From NCBI GenBank assembly GCA_947253615.1, contig CAMYAA010000001.1, forward strand, positions 1-21,891: a stretch of 21,891 nt of DNA, given 5' to 3'. Shown piece after piece: positions 1 to 8,661 of the stretch. A program made the position numbers and the translations under genes. Source of the DNA: an uncultured Sutterellaceae bacterium. Lineage in GTDB: Bacteria > Pseudomonadota > Gammaproteobacteria > Burkholderiales > Burkholderiaceae_F. The stretch's first letter is position 1; each line of letters starts with the position of its first letter. The notes under the pieces were generated by a model that had not been told where the DNA came from, ran no database searches, and was given only the letters and a program-made list of their open reading frames with translations.

Positions 1-818
1 GCTTGCGCCACCCCCTGTTCCGCCGACTTTTTAAACCATTCAAAGGCTTTCTTGCGATTAACTGAGACACCATCCCCGTCGTAATACATCAGGCCCACGT
101 TGTACTGAGCTTCTTTGAGTCCCTGCATCGCAGCCCGCTGATACCACTCAAAGGCTTTTCTTAAATCCTTATGCACGAGTTCGCCTCTCCGATACAAGCC
201 CCCTAAGTTATATTGCGCGGGCGCGTAGCCTTTTTCCGCCGCTCGAGCACACCACATCATCGCTTTCTCGAAATCTTGTTTAACGCCTTGGCCCGCGTTA
301 TACATCAGCGCTAAATTGAATTGCGCTCTTTCATTGCCCTGCTCCGCAGATTTTTCAAACCACGGTACAGCCTTTTTGACGTCCTTGAAAATGCCCTGCC
401 CCTCAACGTACATCACCCCCACGTTGTATTGAGCTTTAGCATCCCCTTGTTCGGCAGCTTGCAAATACCACTGAAACGCTAGCTGATCGTCCTGAGAAAC
501 CCCCTCACCGGTGAGATACATCGAGCCCAAATTGTATTGGGCGACTCTATTGCCGTTTCGTGCTGCCTTTTCAAACCATTCAAAGGCTTTTTGATCATCT
601 TCCTTGACCCCTAAGCCCTCGTCGTACATCACGCCAACCCTAAATTGGGCGCTCGCCTCCCCTTGCTCTGCGACTTTTAGACACAGAGGAAAAGCCTGAT
701 CATAGCGATGAAGATCAGAGAGTTCTTTGCATTGGAGAACGTCTGGGTTTTCAGCTAAAGCAGCGGTATTCGAGAAAGCGACCAACAAACTCGAGACAAG
801 GCAGATTTTCTTGATCAT
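1..818 (-). CDS. Secreted Sel1-repeat (SLR/TPR-like) protein, 3' end missing
   Basis: The frame opens at ATG 818 and reads without a stop to the window edge (272 full codons), so the C-terminus lies outside. The protein begins MIKKICLVSSLLVAFSNTA with a likely cleavage after ALA at about residue 22, so it should be exported to the periplasm. After a short linker it is made of about seven 36-residue Sel1-like repeats. Each follows a pattern such as A-Q-Y-N-x-G-x-M-Y-x-x-G-x-G-V followed by K-A-F-x-W-F/Y-x-x-A-A-x-Q-G. Such repeats stack as alpha-alpha solenoids and normally serve as protein-protein scaffolds; the partner cannot be told here. A GGA-containing ribosome site (TAGGATTC) lies just before the ATG, and a TATGAT box on the minus strand (848-853) may be its -10. 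It lies downstream of the tRNA-Arg terminator and so is probably a separate transcription unit. The family call is sure; the function is unknown. Confidence 0.88.
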   Translation of the reverse strand, partial: MIKKICLVSSLLVAFSNTAALAENPDVLQCKELSDLHRYDQAFPLCLKVAEQGEASAQFRVGVMYDEGLGVKEDDQKAFEWFEKAARNGNRVAQYNLGSMYLTGEGVSQDDQLAFQWYLQAAEQGDAKAQYNVGVMYVEGQGIFKDVKKAVPWFEKSAEQGNERAQFNLALMYNAGQGVKQDFEKAMMWCARAAEKGYAPAQYNLGGLYRRGELVHKDLRKAFEWYQRAAMQGLKEAQYNVGLMYYDGDGVSVNRKKAFEWFKKSAEQGVAQ

Positions 819-1111
819 TTTTGAATCCTAGAAAAGGCGTTTCCCCCATCATACAAGGACTAAAAACGCATTCTCGATAGGATTTTCACTACCAAAGTCG
901 AGATCGCCACTTACACGGCCAAACCCAATAAAGACGCCATGAATAACGTTCTGCCAACTGAACGAGAACGCCCATACTCTAATCAAACCTTTTTCGTCAA
1001 ATGGCGAAAATGGTTTTAGTTAACGATGCTTGATTTAACCCAAGCTTCAATAGCACCGATTTAGCGTTAGCTCAATAAACCAACCGCAGGTCGCTCTTGA
1101 ATAGAGTGCAA
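819..1111. other. Intergenic region between Sel1 gene and tRNA terminator
   Basis: No coding frame is supported here. The only structure seen is an imperfect hairpin at 985-1016: left arm 985-996 (AAACCTTTTTCG), right arm 1005-1016 (CGAAAATGGTTT), eleven pairs with one T-T mismatch and an eight-base loop. It is either part of the Sel1 gene leader or a second weak terminator after the tRNA. The TATGAT box near 848-853 (minus strand) is the best promoter candidate for the Sel1 gene, but no good -35 box was found. Confidence 0.5.
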
Positions 1112-1141
1112 AAAACCCGCTTCAATGCTGAAACGGGTTTT
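1112..1141 (-). terminator. Rho-independent terminator after tRNA-Arg
   Basis: Stem AAAACCCG (1112-1119) pairs with CGGGTTTT (1134-1141). An inner TTCA/TGAA stem lies around the loop. On the minus strand the hairpin runs into a T tract, as expected for a transcript coming from the tRNA gene. Confidence 0.85.
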
Positions 1142-1148
1142 CATATCG

Positions 1149-1224
1149 TGGTGCGACCGCTGGGACTCGAACCCGGATTATCTCCTTAGGAGGGAGACGT
1201 TCTATCCTGTTGAACTACAGTCGC
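1149..1224 (-). tRNA. tRNA-Arg (anticodon CCT)
   Basis: The minus strand gives a 76-nt cloverleaf. The acceptor arm GCGACTG pairs with CGGTCGC (one G-U), the D stem is GTTC/GAAC, the anticodon stem is TCTCC/GGAGA, and the loop is CTCCTAA. The anticodon CCT lies at 1188-1190 and reads the arginine codon AGG. The T arm is CCGGG-TTCGAGT-CCCAG with one C-A mismatch in the stem. The CCA tail is encoded at 1149-1151. The gene sits 50 bases downstream of the uvrD stop on the same strand, and a terminator follows it directly. It may be transcribed together with uvrD or from its own promoter. Confidence 0.96.
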
Positions 1225-1274
1225 ATCCGGAGCAATGACAATACGTCATGCTCTACAAGGCGAAAAGTGTAACA

Positions 1275-3662
1275 TTAACGGGGCAATTTAACCAAATTCT
1301 TGTGTGCAATCGCGAGCAGTAACTCACGACGCTGACCATTATCGAATTCGATCACAGCACGCGTGTCATCGCCCATCCCGGTAATCAAACTAATCGTCCC
1401 TTTACCAAACTTCGGATGATCCACACGATCCCCCTGAATGTAACCCCACTGATTGCCATACTTTTCAGACTTCACAGTCTTCATTCGATTCAAGAACTCA
1501 TTGTCCTTTTTATCCATCGAGCGATCACGTTGCGTCCATTCATTGGCATCGTCACGGCCGTTACGATCCCCATAACGACTATTTCCATAACGGTCATTAC
1601 TGCCGTAACGGTCATTATTCCCATAACGCGAAGAACGTTCATAAGAGCGTTCACCCCCGAAACTCGGACGATCCCAACCGCGAGAACGACTTGAACCATA
1701 GTCATTATACGCCGGCTTCACCAAGCTCTTAACCTTGGTTAATTCCGCAGGAATCTGCTCTAAGAAGCTCGAAGGCATAGAGTCGCGTTCTTTATCGTAC
1801 ATGCGACGAGTCTGACAGTGAGAAATGACCAAATGACGTTGGGCACGCGTAATGGCCACATACATCAAACGACGTTCTTCATCTACCCCATCGGGCTTAT
1901 CGCGCGAGGCAAAGTGAGGAAAGATCCCTTCTTCAACCCCCACAATATAAACGTACGGGAATTCCAAACCCTTGGCCGAGTGAACCGTCATTAACTGCAC
2001 AGCGTCCACATCGTCTTGCTCGTTCTTGTCGCCCGCTTCTAACGTCGATTGCGTCAAGAACCCTAAAATCGGCGTCGTCTTATCATCAAAGGGCTCGAAA
2101 GCATCGTGATTTTCATCAATGTTTTCCGTGGCCATATACCCACGCGCGGCACTGATGATTTCAGCCATGTTAGCTAAACGATCTTCCCCGTCACGTTCCT
2201 TACCGTAGTGTTCTTCAAGGCCCGAACGACGCATGATTAACTTAATCACATCCGGCAAAGGACGACCCGCCGCTTCACGACGCATAGCATCGATCAACTC
2301 AGTAAAGAAACTCAAACGAGCAGGGAAATTCGCGCTCGCGCTTTCCATCGTGCCCCATAAGCTCAAGCCCAAACGTTGGGCCTCTTCTTGTAAAGTCTGA
2401 ATAGACTTCGCGCCAATCCCGCGCGTGGGGAAATTCACCACACGAAGGAAACTCGTATCGTCATCGGGATTGACCAACAAACGTAAGTAGGCCAAAACGT
2501 GCTTCACTTCAGCACGTTCGAAGAATCGTAACCCACCATAAACACGGTAAGGAATCCCAGCGTTTTGTAAAGCCGATTCAATCACACGAGACTGCGAGTT
2601 CGTACGATACAAAATCGCATGATTAACGTACTTACCTGGGGCCGAACGAATGCGCTTGGCCACCCAGTTGGCTTCGTCCAAGTCCGTCGAATGCTCAACC
2701 ACGTCCACCAATTCACCGCGCCCAGCAGAAGTCCAGAGATTCTTCCCTAAACGATTGGCATTGTTGCTAATTAAGGCATTGGCGGCTTCCAAAATGACCG
2801 AGGTCGAACGATAGTTTTCTTCCAAACGGATCGGTTCTTTCACATGAAAGTCCGTCAAGAACGACTTCATGTTCCCCACGCAGGCGCCACGGAACGAGTA
2901 AATCGACTGGTCATCGTCCCCGACGGCGAAAACGCAGTTGGGCTTACGATCCGTACGATAAAGGCCCGCTAATAACTTGATCCAACGATACTGAAGCGTG
3001 TTCGTATCTTGGAATTCGTCCACCAAAATATGACGGAAGCGATCTTGATAGTGCGCACGAATGATTTCATTGCGTTCCAAGAGTTCAAACGTACGCAACA
3101 ATAATTCGGCAAAGTCGACAATGCCTTCTTTCTGACAAAGCGTTTCGTAATCTTTGTAGAGCTTCACGCCCAAACCATCCACGTCATCGTGAGCGGAGCC
3201 CGCGCGAATGGCATTTTCTTTATTCCAGTTGATGTAATTCTGAAGCGTACGAGGTTCCATCTTTTCCGTATCGATACCACGCGTTTTCATGATGCGCTTA
3301 ATCGCGGAGAGCTGATCGCCCTGGTCAATAATTTGGAACGTCGTCGGTAAACCCGCTTCCACCGCGTGAGCACGCAAAATACGATGGCATAACCCGTGGA
3401 AGGTTCCCACCCACATACGACGGAAATCACGTTGAATCATCGACTCTAAACGGGTCACCATTTCTTTGGCGGCCTTGTTCGTAAAGGTCACGGCCAAAAT
3501 TTCGGACGGGAGCACATTACACGAACTCAATAAGTAAGCGATACGCGTCGTTAACACACGCGTTTTCCCAGAACCGGCACCCGCCAACACCAGAACACTT
3601 TGCTCTGGGGCGGTAACGGCTTCATATTGTCGGGGGTTTAAAGCGTTTAACTGATCCAACAT
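1275..3662 (-). CDS. uvrD: UvrD/Rep/PcrA-type superfamily 1 DNA helicase
   Basis: This is an ATP-driven 3'-5' DNA helicase acting in nucleotide excision and mismatch repair and in clearing stalled replication. From the start used here the protein has 795 residues. It shows Walker A GAGSGKT (28-34), the DEFQD Walker B/Q-type motif (215-219), GDDDQSIYSFRGA (248-260), TVHSAKGLEF (559-568) and the VAITRA motif VI region (about 602-607). The last 50 or so residues (GDRVDHPKFGKGTI onward) form the Tudor-like C-terminal domain of the PcrA/UvrD family. Between the helicase core and this domain is a low-complexity tail (about 650-724) rich in Arg, Tyr, Gly, Ser, Asn and Asp, with repeated NDRYG units. 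The frame stays open to a TTG at 3728, and an ATG at 3680 is also possible. The ATG at 3662 (MLDQLNALNPRQ) matches where the family begins, but no start has a strong ribosome site. The gene is divergent from leuS. A Rep or PcrA label would also be reasonable. Confidence 0.93.
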   Translation of the reverse strand: MLDQLNALNPRQYEAVTAPEQSVLVLAGAGSGKTRVLTTRIAYLLSSCNVLPSEILAVTFTNKAAKEMVTRLESMIQRDFRRMWVGTFHGLCHRILRAHAVEAGLPTTFQIIDQGDQLSAIKRIMKTRGIDTEKMEPRTLQNYINWNKENAIRAGSAHDDVDGLGVKLYKDYETLCQKEGIVDFAELLLRTFELLERNEIIRAHYQDRFRHILVDEFQDTNTLQYRWIKLLAGLYRTDRKPNCVFAVGDDDQSIYSFRGACVGNMKSFLTDFHVKEPIRLEENYRSTSVILEAANALISNNANRLGKNLWTSAGRGELVDVVEHSTDLDEANWVAKRIRSAPGKYVNHAILYRTNSQSRVIESALQNAGIPYRVYGGLRFFERAEVKHVLAYLRLLVNPDDDTSFLRVVNFPTRGIGAKSIQTLQEEAQRLGLSLWGTMESASANFPARLSFFTELIDAMRREAAGRPLPDVIKLIMRRSGLEEHYGKERDGEDRLANMAEIISAARGYMATENIDENHDAFEPFDDKTTPILGFLTQSTLEAGDKNEQDDVDAVQLMTVHSAKGLEFPYVYIVGVEEGIFPHFASRDKPDGVDEERRLMYVAITRAQRHLVISHCQTRRMYDKERDSMPSSFLEQIPAELTKVKSLVKPAYNDYGSSRSRGWDRPSFGGERSYERSSRYGNNDRYGSNDRYGNSRYGDRNGRDDANEWTQRDRSMDKKDNEFLNRMKTVKSEKYGNQWGYIQGDRVDHPKFGKGTISLITGMGDDTRAVIEFDNGQRRELLLAIAHKNLVKLPR

Positions 3663-3877
3663 TTTTATTTCTGAACTCATCAACACAATAGGGAAGACGA
3701 CATTGTCGCATATATCGATAGTCGACAAATTATAGAAAGCCTGGATTGAACTTTGGTTCTACCCCCCTCAATCTAAGCAGGAATCCCTAAGTACCTTCCT
3801 CCTTTTTAGCTACTAGACAGGGTATACTTGAAGAACTACGTTTAATTTTTTAATACCACCAAGTTTTGGAAGGCATT
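3663..3877. promoter_or_regulatory. Divergent uvrD/leuS promoter region
   Basis: These 215 bases separate the divergent uvrD and leuS starts and must hold both promoters. For leuS the best -10 candidate is TATACT at 3823-3828, five of six bases of the consensus, with only a weak T-rich -35 around 3800-3806. The leuS ribosome site GGAAGG is at 3868-3873. No convincing uvrD promoter was picked out by eye. Confidence 0.4.
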
Positions 3878-6520
3878 ATGCAGGAAACCTACTCAGCACA
3901 AGCTGTGGAAAGCGAAGTCCAAGCACAATGGCGCGAAAAAGACGTATATCGCGCTGTTGAAGATGCTTTGGACGCACAAGGCAAACCCAAGCCTAAATTC
4001 TATGTTTGTTCCATGCTCCCTTATCCGAGCGGCAAACTTCACATGGGGCACGTTCGTAACTATACGTTGAACGACGTGATGTACCGTTATCACCGTATGA
4101 AGGGTTATAACGTCATGACCCCGATGGGCTGGGACGCCTTCGGCCTTCCCGCAGAAAATGCGGCTATCGCCAAGAAAGTCGCTCCCGCTGAATGGACCTA
4201 TGCCAACATTGCTGACATGAAGGCCCAGATGGAACCGTTGGGTTTAGGCTTTGACTGGTCGCGCGAAGTCGCTACCTGCAAGCCTGAATACTATCGTTGG
4301 AGCCAATGGTTATTCTTAAAGATGCTCGAAAAGGGCGTCGCCTATCGTAAGACCCAGATCGTCAACTGGGACCCGGTCGACAAGACGGTATTAGCTAACG
4401 AACAGGTGATTGATGGCCGTGGTTGGCGCTCGGGTGCGATCGTTGAAAAGCGTGAAATTCCTGGCTACTACTTAGGCATCATGCAATACGCTCAAGAATT
4501 ATTGGACGATATCTCCACCCTCGAAGGCTGGCCTGAACAGGTTCGTCGTATGCAAGAACACTGGATTGGTCGTTCCGAAGGGGTGACCTTAGCGTTCGAA
4601 TACGAACTCGATGGCAATGCCAAGCGCTTAAGCGTCTACACGACGCGTGTTGATACGTTAATGGGCGCCACCTATGTGGCAGTGGCTGCTGAACATCCGT
4701 TAGCCGCTCGCATGGCTCAAAACAATCCTGAATTAGCGGCCTTTATCGAAGAATGCTCCAAGGGTTCCGTCTCCGAAGCCGACATGGCTGTGATGGAAAA
4801 GAAGGGGATGGATACGGGCTTTAAGGTCAAGCACCCCTTAACCAGTAAGGAAATTCCGGTTTGGGTCGCCAACTACGTTTTAATGACGTACGGCGAAGGG
4901 GCGGTGATGGCCGTTCCGTCGCATGACGAACGTGACTTTGAATTCGCTACGAAGTACAACCTCCCGAAGATTCAAGTCTTAGCCGCTGCTGGCGAAGCCT
5001 TCAATCCGAAGGAATGGCAAGAATGGTACGCTGAAAAATCCGATCGTTTAACGCTCGTGAACTCGGGTGAATTCGATGGGTTAACCCATTCCGAAGCCGT
5101 TGAAAAGATTGCTGAAGCTCTTGAAAAGAAGGGTTTAGGCACGAAGCAAGTTCAGTTCCGCTTACGCGACTGGGGTATTTCCCGTCAGCGTTATTGGGGT
5201 ACGCCGATCCCGATGATCAACTGCCCGTGCTGCGGTCCTGTGCCGGTTCCTGAAGAAGACTTACCGGTGGTGCTTCCTGAAGATTTAATTCCTGATGGCT
5301 CTGGCAATCCCTTAACGAAGTGCGAAAGCTTCTTGAACGTGAAGTGCCCGAAGTGTGGTGGCGACGCTCAGCGTGAAACCGACACGATGGACACGTTCGT
5401 GGACAGCTCCTGGTACTTCCAGCGTTATTGCTCGCCGGACTGCGACACCGCCATGGTCGACAAGCGTGCCGACTACTGGATGCCGATGGATCAATACATT
5501 GGTGGTATTGAACACGCCGTGTTGCACTTACTCTATGCTCGCTTCTGGACCAAGGTCATGCGTGACATTGGTTTAGTCAAGTATGACGAACCGTTCAAGA
5601 ATCTCTTCACGCAAGGGATGCTCATGGCCGAATGCTATTGGCGCATGGGTGAGGATGGTCGCAAGATTTGGTACTACCCTGACGAAGTCGAAGTTCAGTA
5701 CGACGACAAGGGTCGTCCGGTCGGTGCTATCTGCAAGGCGGACGGCTTGCCCGTCACGTTAGGCGGCATCGAAAAGATGAGTAAGTCGAAGAACAACGTT
5801 GTGGAACCGCGCGACATCATTAACAAGTACGGTGCTGACACGGCTCGTGCGTTCGTGATGTTTGCTGGACCACCCGATCAATCCGCGGCTTGGTCGAACT
5901 CGGGCGCCGAAGGGACGTATCGTTTCTTACGTCGCGTCTGGAACTGGGCTTATGCCAACCGTGAAGTGGTGCCCAACGCGCCTTGCTTACGCACGATTGA
6001 CAAATCCACGTTCTCTCGTGAAGCCAAGCACTTACGTCGTGAAATTCACACGTTATTGAAGGCGGCTCAATTTGACTATGACCGCTTACAGTACAACACC
6101 GTCGTCTCGAGCTGCATGAAGATGTTCAACACGATTGACAGCTTCAAGGTTCAGGCGCCGTTGGATGATTCTGCTTTACGTGAATCCGTCTCGATTCTCT
6201 TACGTACGCTCTACCCGATTGCTCCCCATATCACGACGCAGTTGTGGAAGGACTTAGGCTACGAAGCCAATCGTGGCGACTTGATTGACGCACCGTGGCC
6301 GGTCTATGACGAGGCCGCGATGGAAGCGGACGAAGTCAAGTACATGATTCAGGTCAATGGCAAGTTACGTGGCGAAATTACCGTCCCGGCTGATGCCAAC
6401 CGTGAATTCATCCAAGAAACAGCTTTAGCCAACGAAGCAGCCTTACGCTTCTTTGCTGACTTAACCGTTCGCAAGGTGATTGTGGTTCCGGGTAAGCTCG
6501 TTAACATTGTGGCTAACTAA
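3878..6520 (+). CDS. leuS: Leucyl-tRNA synthetase
   Basis: This class Ia aminoacyl-tRNA synthetase charges tRNA-Leu with leucine in the cytoplasm. The protein has 880 residues, close to the 860 of E. coli LeuS. It has the HIGH-type motif HMGH (55-58) and the KMSKS loop (633-637). The CP1 editing domain contains HDERD (349-353), whose last Asp corresponds to the editing Asp of E. coli LeuS. Cys pairs lie near MINCPCCG and VKCPKCGG in the zinc/leucine-specific region. ATG 3878 is chosen because GGAAGG lies just upstream and the protein then begins [11 protein letters not shown] as in the family; a TTG four codons upstream is possible but overlaps that ribosome site. The gene ends in a strong terminator, so lptE downstream needs its own promoter or readthrough. 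Confidence 0.98.
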   Translation: MQETYSAQAVESEVQAQWREKDVYRAVEDALDAQGKPKPKFYVCSMLPYPSGKLHMGHVRNYTLNDVMYRYHRMKGYNVMTPMGWDAFGLPAENAAIAKKVAPAEWTYANIADMKAQMEPLGLGFDWSREVATCKPEYYRWSQWLFLKMLEKGVAYRKTQIVNWDPVDKTVLANEQVIDGRGWRSGAIVEKREIPGYYLGIMQYAQELLDDISTLEGWPEQVRRMQEHWIGRSEGVTLAFEYELDGNAKRLSVYTTRVDTLMGATYVAVAAEHPLAARMAQNNPELAAFIEECSKGSVSEADMAVMEKKGMDTGFKVKHPLTSKEIPVWVANYVLMTYGEGAVMAVPSHDERDFEFATKYNLPKIQVLAAAGEAFNPKEWQEWYAEKSDRLTLVNSGEFDGLTHSEAVEKIAEALEKKGLGTKQVQFRLRDWGISRQRYWGTPIPMINCPCCGPVPVPEEDLPVVLPEDLIPDGSGNPLTKCESFLNVKCPKCGGDAQRETDTMDTFVDSSWYFQRYCSPDCDTAMVDKRADYWMPMDQYIGGIEHAVLHLLYARFWTKVMRDIGLVKYDEPFKNLFTQGMLMAECYWRMGEDGRKIWYYPDEVEVQYDDKGRPVGAICKADGLPVTLGGIEKMSKSKNNVVEPRDIINKYGADTARAFVMFAGPPDQSAAWSNSGAEGTYRFLRRVWNWAYANREVVPNAPCLRTIDKSTFSREAKHLRREIHTLLKAAQFDYDRLQYNTVVSSCMKMFNTIDSFKVQAPLDDSALRESVSILLRTLYPIAPHITTQLWKDLGYEANRGDLIDAPWPVYDEAAMEADEVKYMIQVNGKLRGEITVPADANREFIQETALANEAALRFFADLTVRKVIVVPGKLVNIVAN

Positions 6521-6543
6521 GCTTAGAACCCTGAGTTCATGAG

Positions 6544-6579
6544 AAAAAGAGCGTGTCGACAATGGCACGCTCTTTTTTT
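6544..6579 (+). terminator. Strong terminator after leuS
   Basis: Perfect 12-bp stem: AAAAAGAGCGTG (6544-6555) with CACGCTCTTTTT (6566-6577), a ten-base loop, and a T7 run (6573-6579) that includes the end of the stem. It lies 24 bases after the leuS stop. Confidence 0.93.
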
Positions 6580-7092
6580 AGAAAATCTTGCGGTCAAGAT
6601 AATCCGTCAGTAACTACTCTATAAAAAATTCAATGCTTGACTGAAAATATCCGTTCTGTCAGAGTCAAGCAAATTTTGAATTTCTAATAATATTTCATCT
6701 TCGAACATATCAAAAATACTAACAAATAAATTTGGTAGTAATCATCGTTATTTCTATTCCAATAAAAAAAACTAAATTTTAATTTAACTTATTTCATACT
6801 TAACAATACCCCCCTATTCTTCAGATAACCTATAGAGCAGATTCATTGCCGAACAAAACATATTTTACATTTCATAATAAACCAACAATTAATTACTTAA
6901 AAAAATGTATCAACAACATTTTAAATATTAAACTTAATATCCAAATTAATATCCTACAAATTAAATTATTTAAGAATTAAAAAGAGGGAAGAATCCTCAA
7001 CTTTTATAGCAATCCATTAAGTACTATCGATAATTTAAGAAAGACAACTATACTATTAAAATCAGTCTCATGGCTATCCAAAAATATTAAAA
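6580..7092. other. AT-rich non-coding stretch, left part of an island
   Basis: About 510 bases with strikingly low GC compared with leuS, and no supported coding frame. The left edge has a long imperfect inverted repeat (6626-6683, listed separately). The rest is A/T runs with no terminator or clear promoter. It leads into the lipoprotein gene. The composition suggests acquired or slowly decaying DNA inserted between leuS and lptE. Confidence 0.6.
6626..6683. repeat. Imperfect inverted repeat at the edge of the AT-rich island
   Basis: AAATTCAA (6626-6633) plus GCTTGACT (6635-6642) pair with AGTCAAGC (6663-6670) plus TTGAATTT (6676-6683). This gives sixteen pairs, broken by one base on the left arm and five on the right, with a 20-base loop. 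No T tract follows. It may be an RNA hairpin or the remnant of an inserted element; only one copy was seen in the window. Confidence 0.55.
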
Positions 7093-7761
7093 ATGGGCGT
7101 CGTTATATATCTTTATTACAGACATGAGGTATTAAATGAAAAAACATTATTCGTCACCTTAATCATGACAACGTTACTGACTGGTTGTGATTCGGATGCC
7201 GTCGACACAGTTAAAAACGGCGTTCTCGATCTCGATAACACCGTAGTCATTGGAAAAGCTTTATCTGCTCTACCTTGTGAAAATCAAGAATGGGAAGAAA
7301 AAGAGACAAAAAAGGGAGTTAGATTTGTTGAATTTACTTGCACTGCTAAGGAATTTTCGGTAGACAGTAAAAAAGCCAATTCTCTAATCGACAATGCAAT
7401 TAAAGAAGTGGCTACGAAAGTACCTAAAAATTTATATAACCAAGAGTTTAAAGATTATCTAAGTAAATCTTTAAACGAAATTATTGACACTGCCGAAAGC
7501 AAGCTCACAATACAATTTATTATGAATGCTAAAAATGAAAATAGTTTCCAGTTAGGCGGTATAGATTTTCGAGCCAACATTGGAGTACCATTATCTTTAG
7601 TAGTGGCTTTCGCTTCACCAGTAGATATTATGAAATATCTTTACAATGTAGATGACAGCAATTCTCCGTTCGTTCCTTCACCCAATGAGTATCCATCTAT
7701 TATAAAGAAAAGCGCAGAAAATCTTGCAAACGAATATCTAAAAAAGCACCCCACTAAATAA
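7093..7761 (+). CDS. Small lipoprotein of unknown function, signal peptide apparently frameshifted
   Basis: I do not recognise the family. The open frame carries a lipobox-like LLTGC followed by a hydrophilic domain of about 190 residues with two further Cys (in PCENQEW and FTCTAKEF) and Lys/Asn/Glu-rich composition. The frame's own ATG at 7093 has no ribosome site and gives an odd N-terminus (MGVVIYLYYRHEV). A much better start lies at ATG 7136, six bases after GAGG (7126-7129), but it is out of frame and stops after eight codons. It is followed by six A residues (7139-7144). One more A would give MKKTLFVTLIMTTLLTGC, a perfect lipoprotein signal peptide ending at Cys18, joined to the rest (208 residues in all). 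So the gene is either interrupted by a one-base loss in a homopolymer, switched by slippage there, or mis-sequenced. Codon use is AT-rich and unlike its neighbours. The mature protein would be tethered to a membrane, probably facing the periplasm. Confidence 0.65.
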   Translation: MGVVIYLYYRHEVLNEKTLFVTLIMTTLLTGCDSDAVDTVKNGVLDLDNTVVIGKALSALPCENQEWEEKETKKGVRFVEFTCTAKEFSVDSKKANSLIDNAIKEVATKVPKNLYNQEFKDYLSKSLNEIIDTAESKLTIQFIMNAKNENSFQLGGIDFRANIGVPLSLVVAFASPVDIMKYLYNVDDSNSPFVPSPNEYPSIIKKSAENLANEYLKKHPTK

Positions 7762-7818
7762 TTAGAAAAATTAGCTGATGTTCCAACAAATAGTTTACTA
7801 ATTAACATATTCTCAACA

Positions 7819-7850
7819 AGGAAGTCTTGGATGCTTATTCAAGACTTCCT
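7819..7850 (+). terminator. Hairpin after the lipoprotein gene, probable terminator
   Basis: Perfect 11-bp stem AGGAAGTCTTG (7819-7829) with CAAGACTTCCT (7840-7850) and a ten-base loop. It is followed by ATTATCTG and not by a T run, so termination may be weak. It lies 57 bases after the stop. Confidence 0.55.
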
Positions 7851-7922
7851 ATTATCTGAATAATAACAAAATCTCTTCAACCATCCGCATAATAATTAAC
7901 ATAGTCGAGATGATATCCTTAC

Positions 7923-7952
7923 TCGAATAGAAAAGGCATAAACCCCTACAAT
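7923..7952 (+). promoter_or_regulatory. Possible promoter for lptE-holA-proA
   Basis: TCGAAT (7923-7928), an 18-base spacer and TACAAT (7947-7952, five of six consensus bases) form a weak sigma-70-like pair. A promoter is expected somewhere in 7851-8040 because leuS and the lipoprotein gene both end in hairpins. A TATAAG at 8021-8026 is an alternative -10. Confidence 0.3.
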
Positions 7953-8051
7953 CTGGTAAACTCGACGTGCTGAGATGCCTCTACAAAGTAAAGCTTCATT
8001 CCTTATTATTGGCTTTAAGTTATAAGTTGATTTCCATAAGAAGGACTCCCC

Positions 8052-8567
8052 GTGACCACACGTCGCAAACTTCTGTGTGCGAGCTTAGCGCTTGCGAGTA
8101 CATATGCTCTCTCTGGCTGTGGCTTTCATTTGCGCGGCACCTTTAACGTGCCTTTCAATACGTTGTATTTGCAAATAACGCCCAACACCCCATTTTCAAC
8201 TTGGTTAGAACGCCGTTTAAAGGCCGAAACCCACTTGAAGATTGTGGACCAGCGTGATGAAGCTGAGGCCATCCTCCAGTTGGTCTCTGAAAATCGTAAT
8301 CGTGACGTACTCACCTTTAATGACGCCGGTCGTGTGCGTGAATACCGTTTAACGATGAGTATTTCCTTCCGATTAACCGCGCCTGATGGCTATGAATACT
8401 TGCCGACGACGCGCCTCTCGACCATTCGAGACATTAGTTATTCGGAACGTAACTACCTTTCTCAGGAAACGGAAGAAGCGACGCTTTATCGTGACATGAC
8501 GTTTGACTTAGTTGAGCAATTGATCTCTGTGTTGGGCGCTGTAAAACCACGCAAAGCCACGCTCTAA
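8052..8567 (+). CDS. lptE: LPS-assembly outer-membrane lipoprotein LptE
   Basis: LptE plugs and stabilises the LptD barrel that inserts lipopolysaccharide into the outer leaflet of the outer membrane. The protein has 171 residues. It starts with a twin-Arg-flanked signal peptide (MTTRRKLLCASLALASTY) and a lipobox ending at Cys23 (LSGC), followed by the typical GFHLRG sequence of LptE just after the lipidated Cys. The rest matches the LptE fold (TLYLQI, VLTFNDAGRVREYRLTMSI). The start is GTG 8052, with AGAAGGA (8039-8045) six bases upstream. It is followed by holA, the usual order in proteobacteria. Here leuS is not adjacent because of the AT-rich insertion. Confidence 0.94.
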   Translation: MTTRRKLLCASLALASTYALSGCGFHLRGTFNVPFNTLYLQITPNTPFSTWLERRLKAETHLKIVDQRDEAEAILQLVSENRNRDVLTFNDAGRVREYRLTMSISFRLTAPDGYEYLPTTRLSTIRDISYSERNYLSQETEEATLYRDMTFDLVEQLISVLGAVKPRKATL

Positions 8568-8596
8568 GTCTGGCGACACTCCACGATTTTGTAAGC

Positions 8597-8636
8597 ACGC
8601 CCTCCTCTAGCTCACCCGTTAGTGGGGGCGTTCATT
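8597..8636 (+). terminator. Possible weak terminator between lptE and holA
   Basis: ACGCCC (8597-8602) can pair with GGGCGT (8626-8631), with a small inner CAC/GTG stem, followed by TTCATTTTT. The stem is short and the loop long, so readthrough into holA is likely. Confidence 0.35.
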
Positions 8637-8661
8637 TTTAAACTTCTGCCAACCTTTCGCC

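Noticed and set aside
1..818. Sel1 repeats as a possible nucleotide repeat array or CRISPR
   Set aside because: The 108-base periodicity is a degenerate protein repeat in a continuous reading frame with a signal peptide, not identical DNA repeats with spacers.
1416..1705. Open frames on both strands within the uvrD tail
   Set aside because: They are side effects of the repeat-rich coding sequence of uvrD in other frames.
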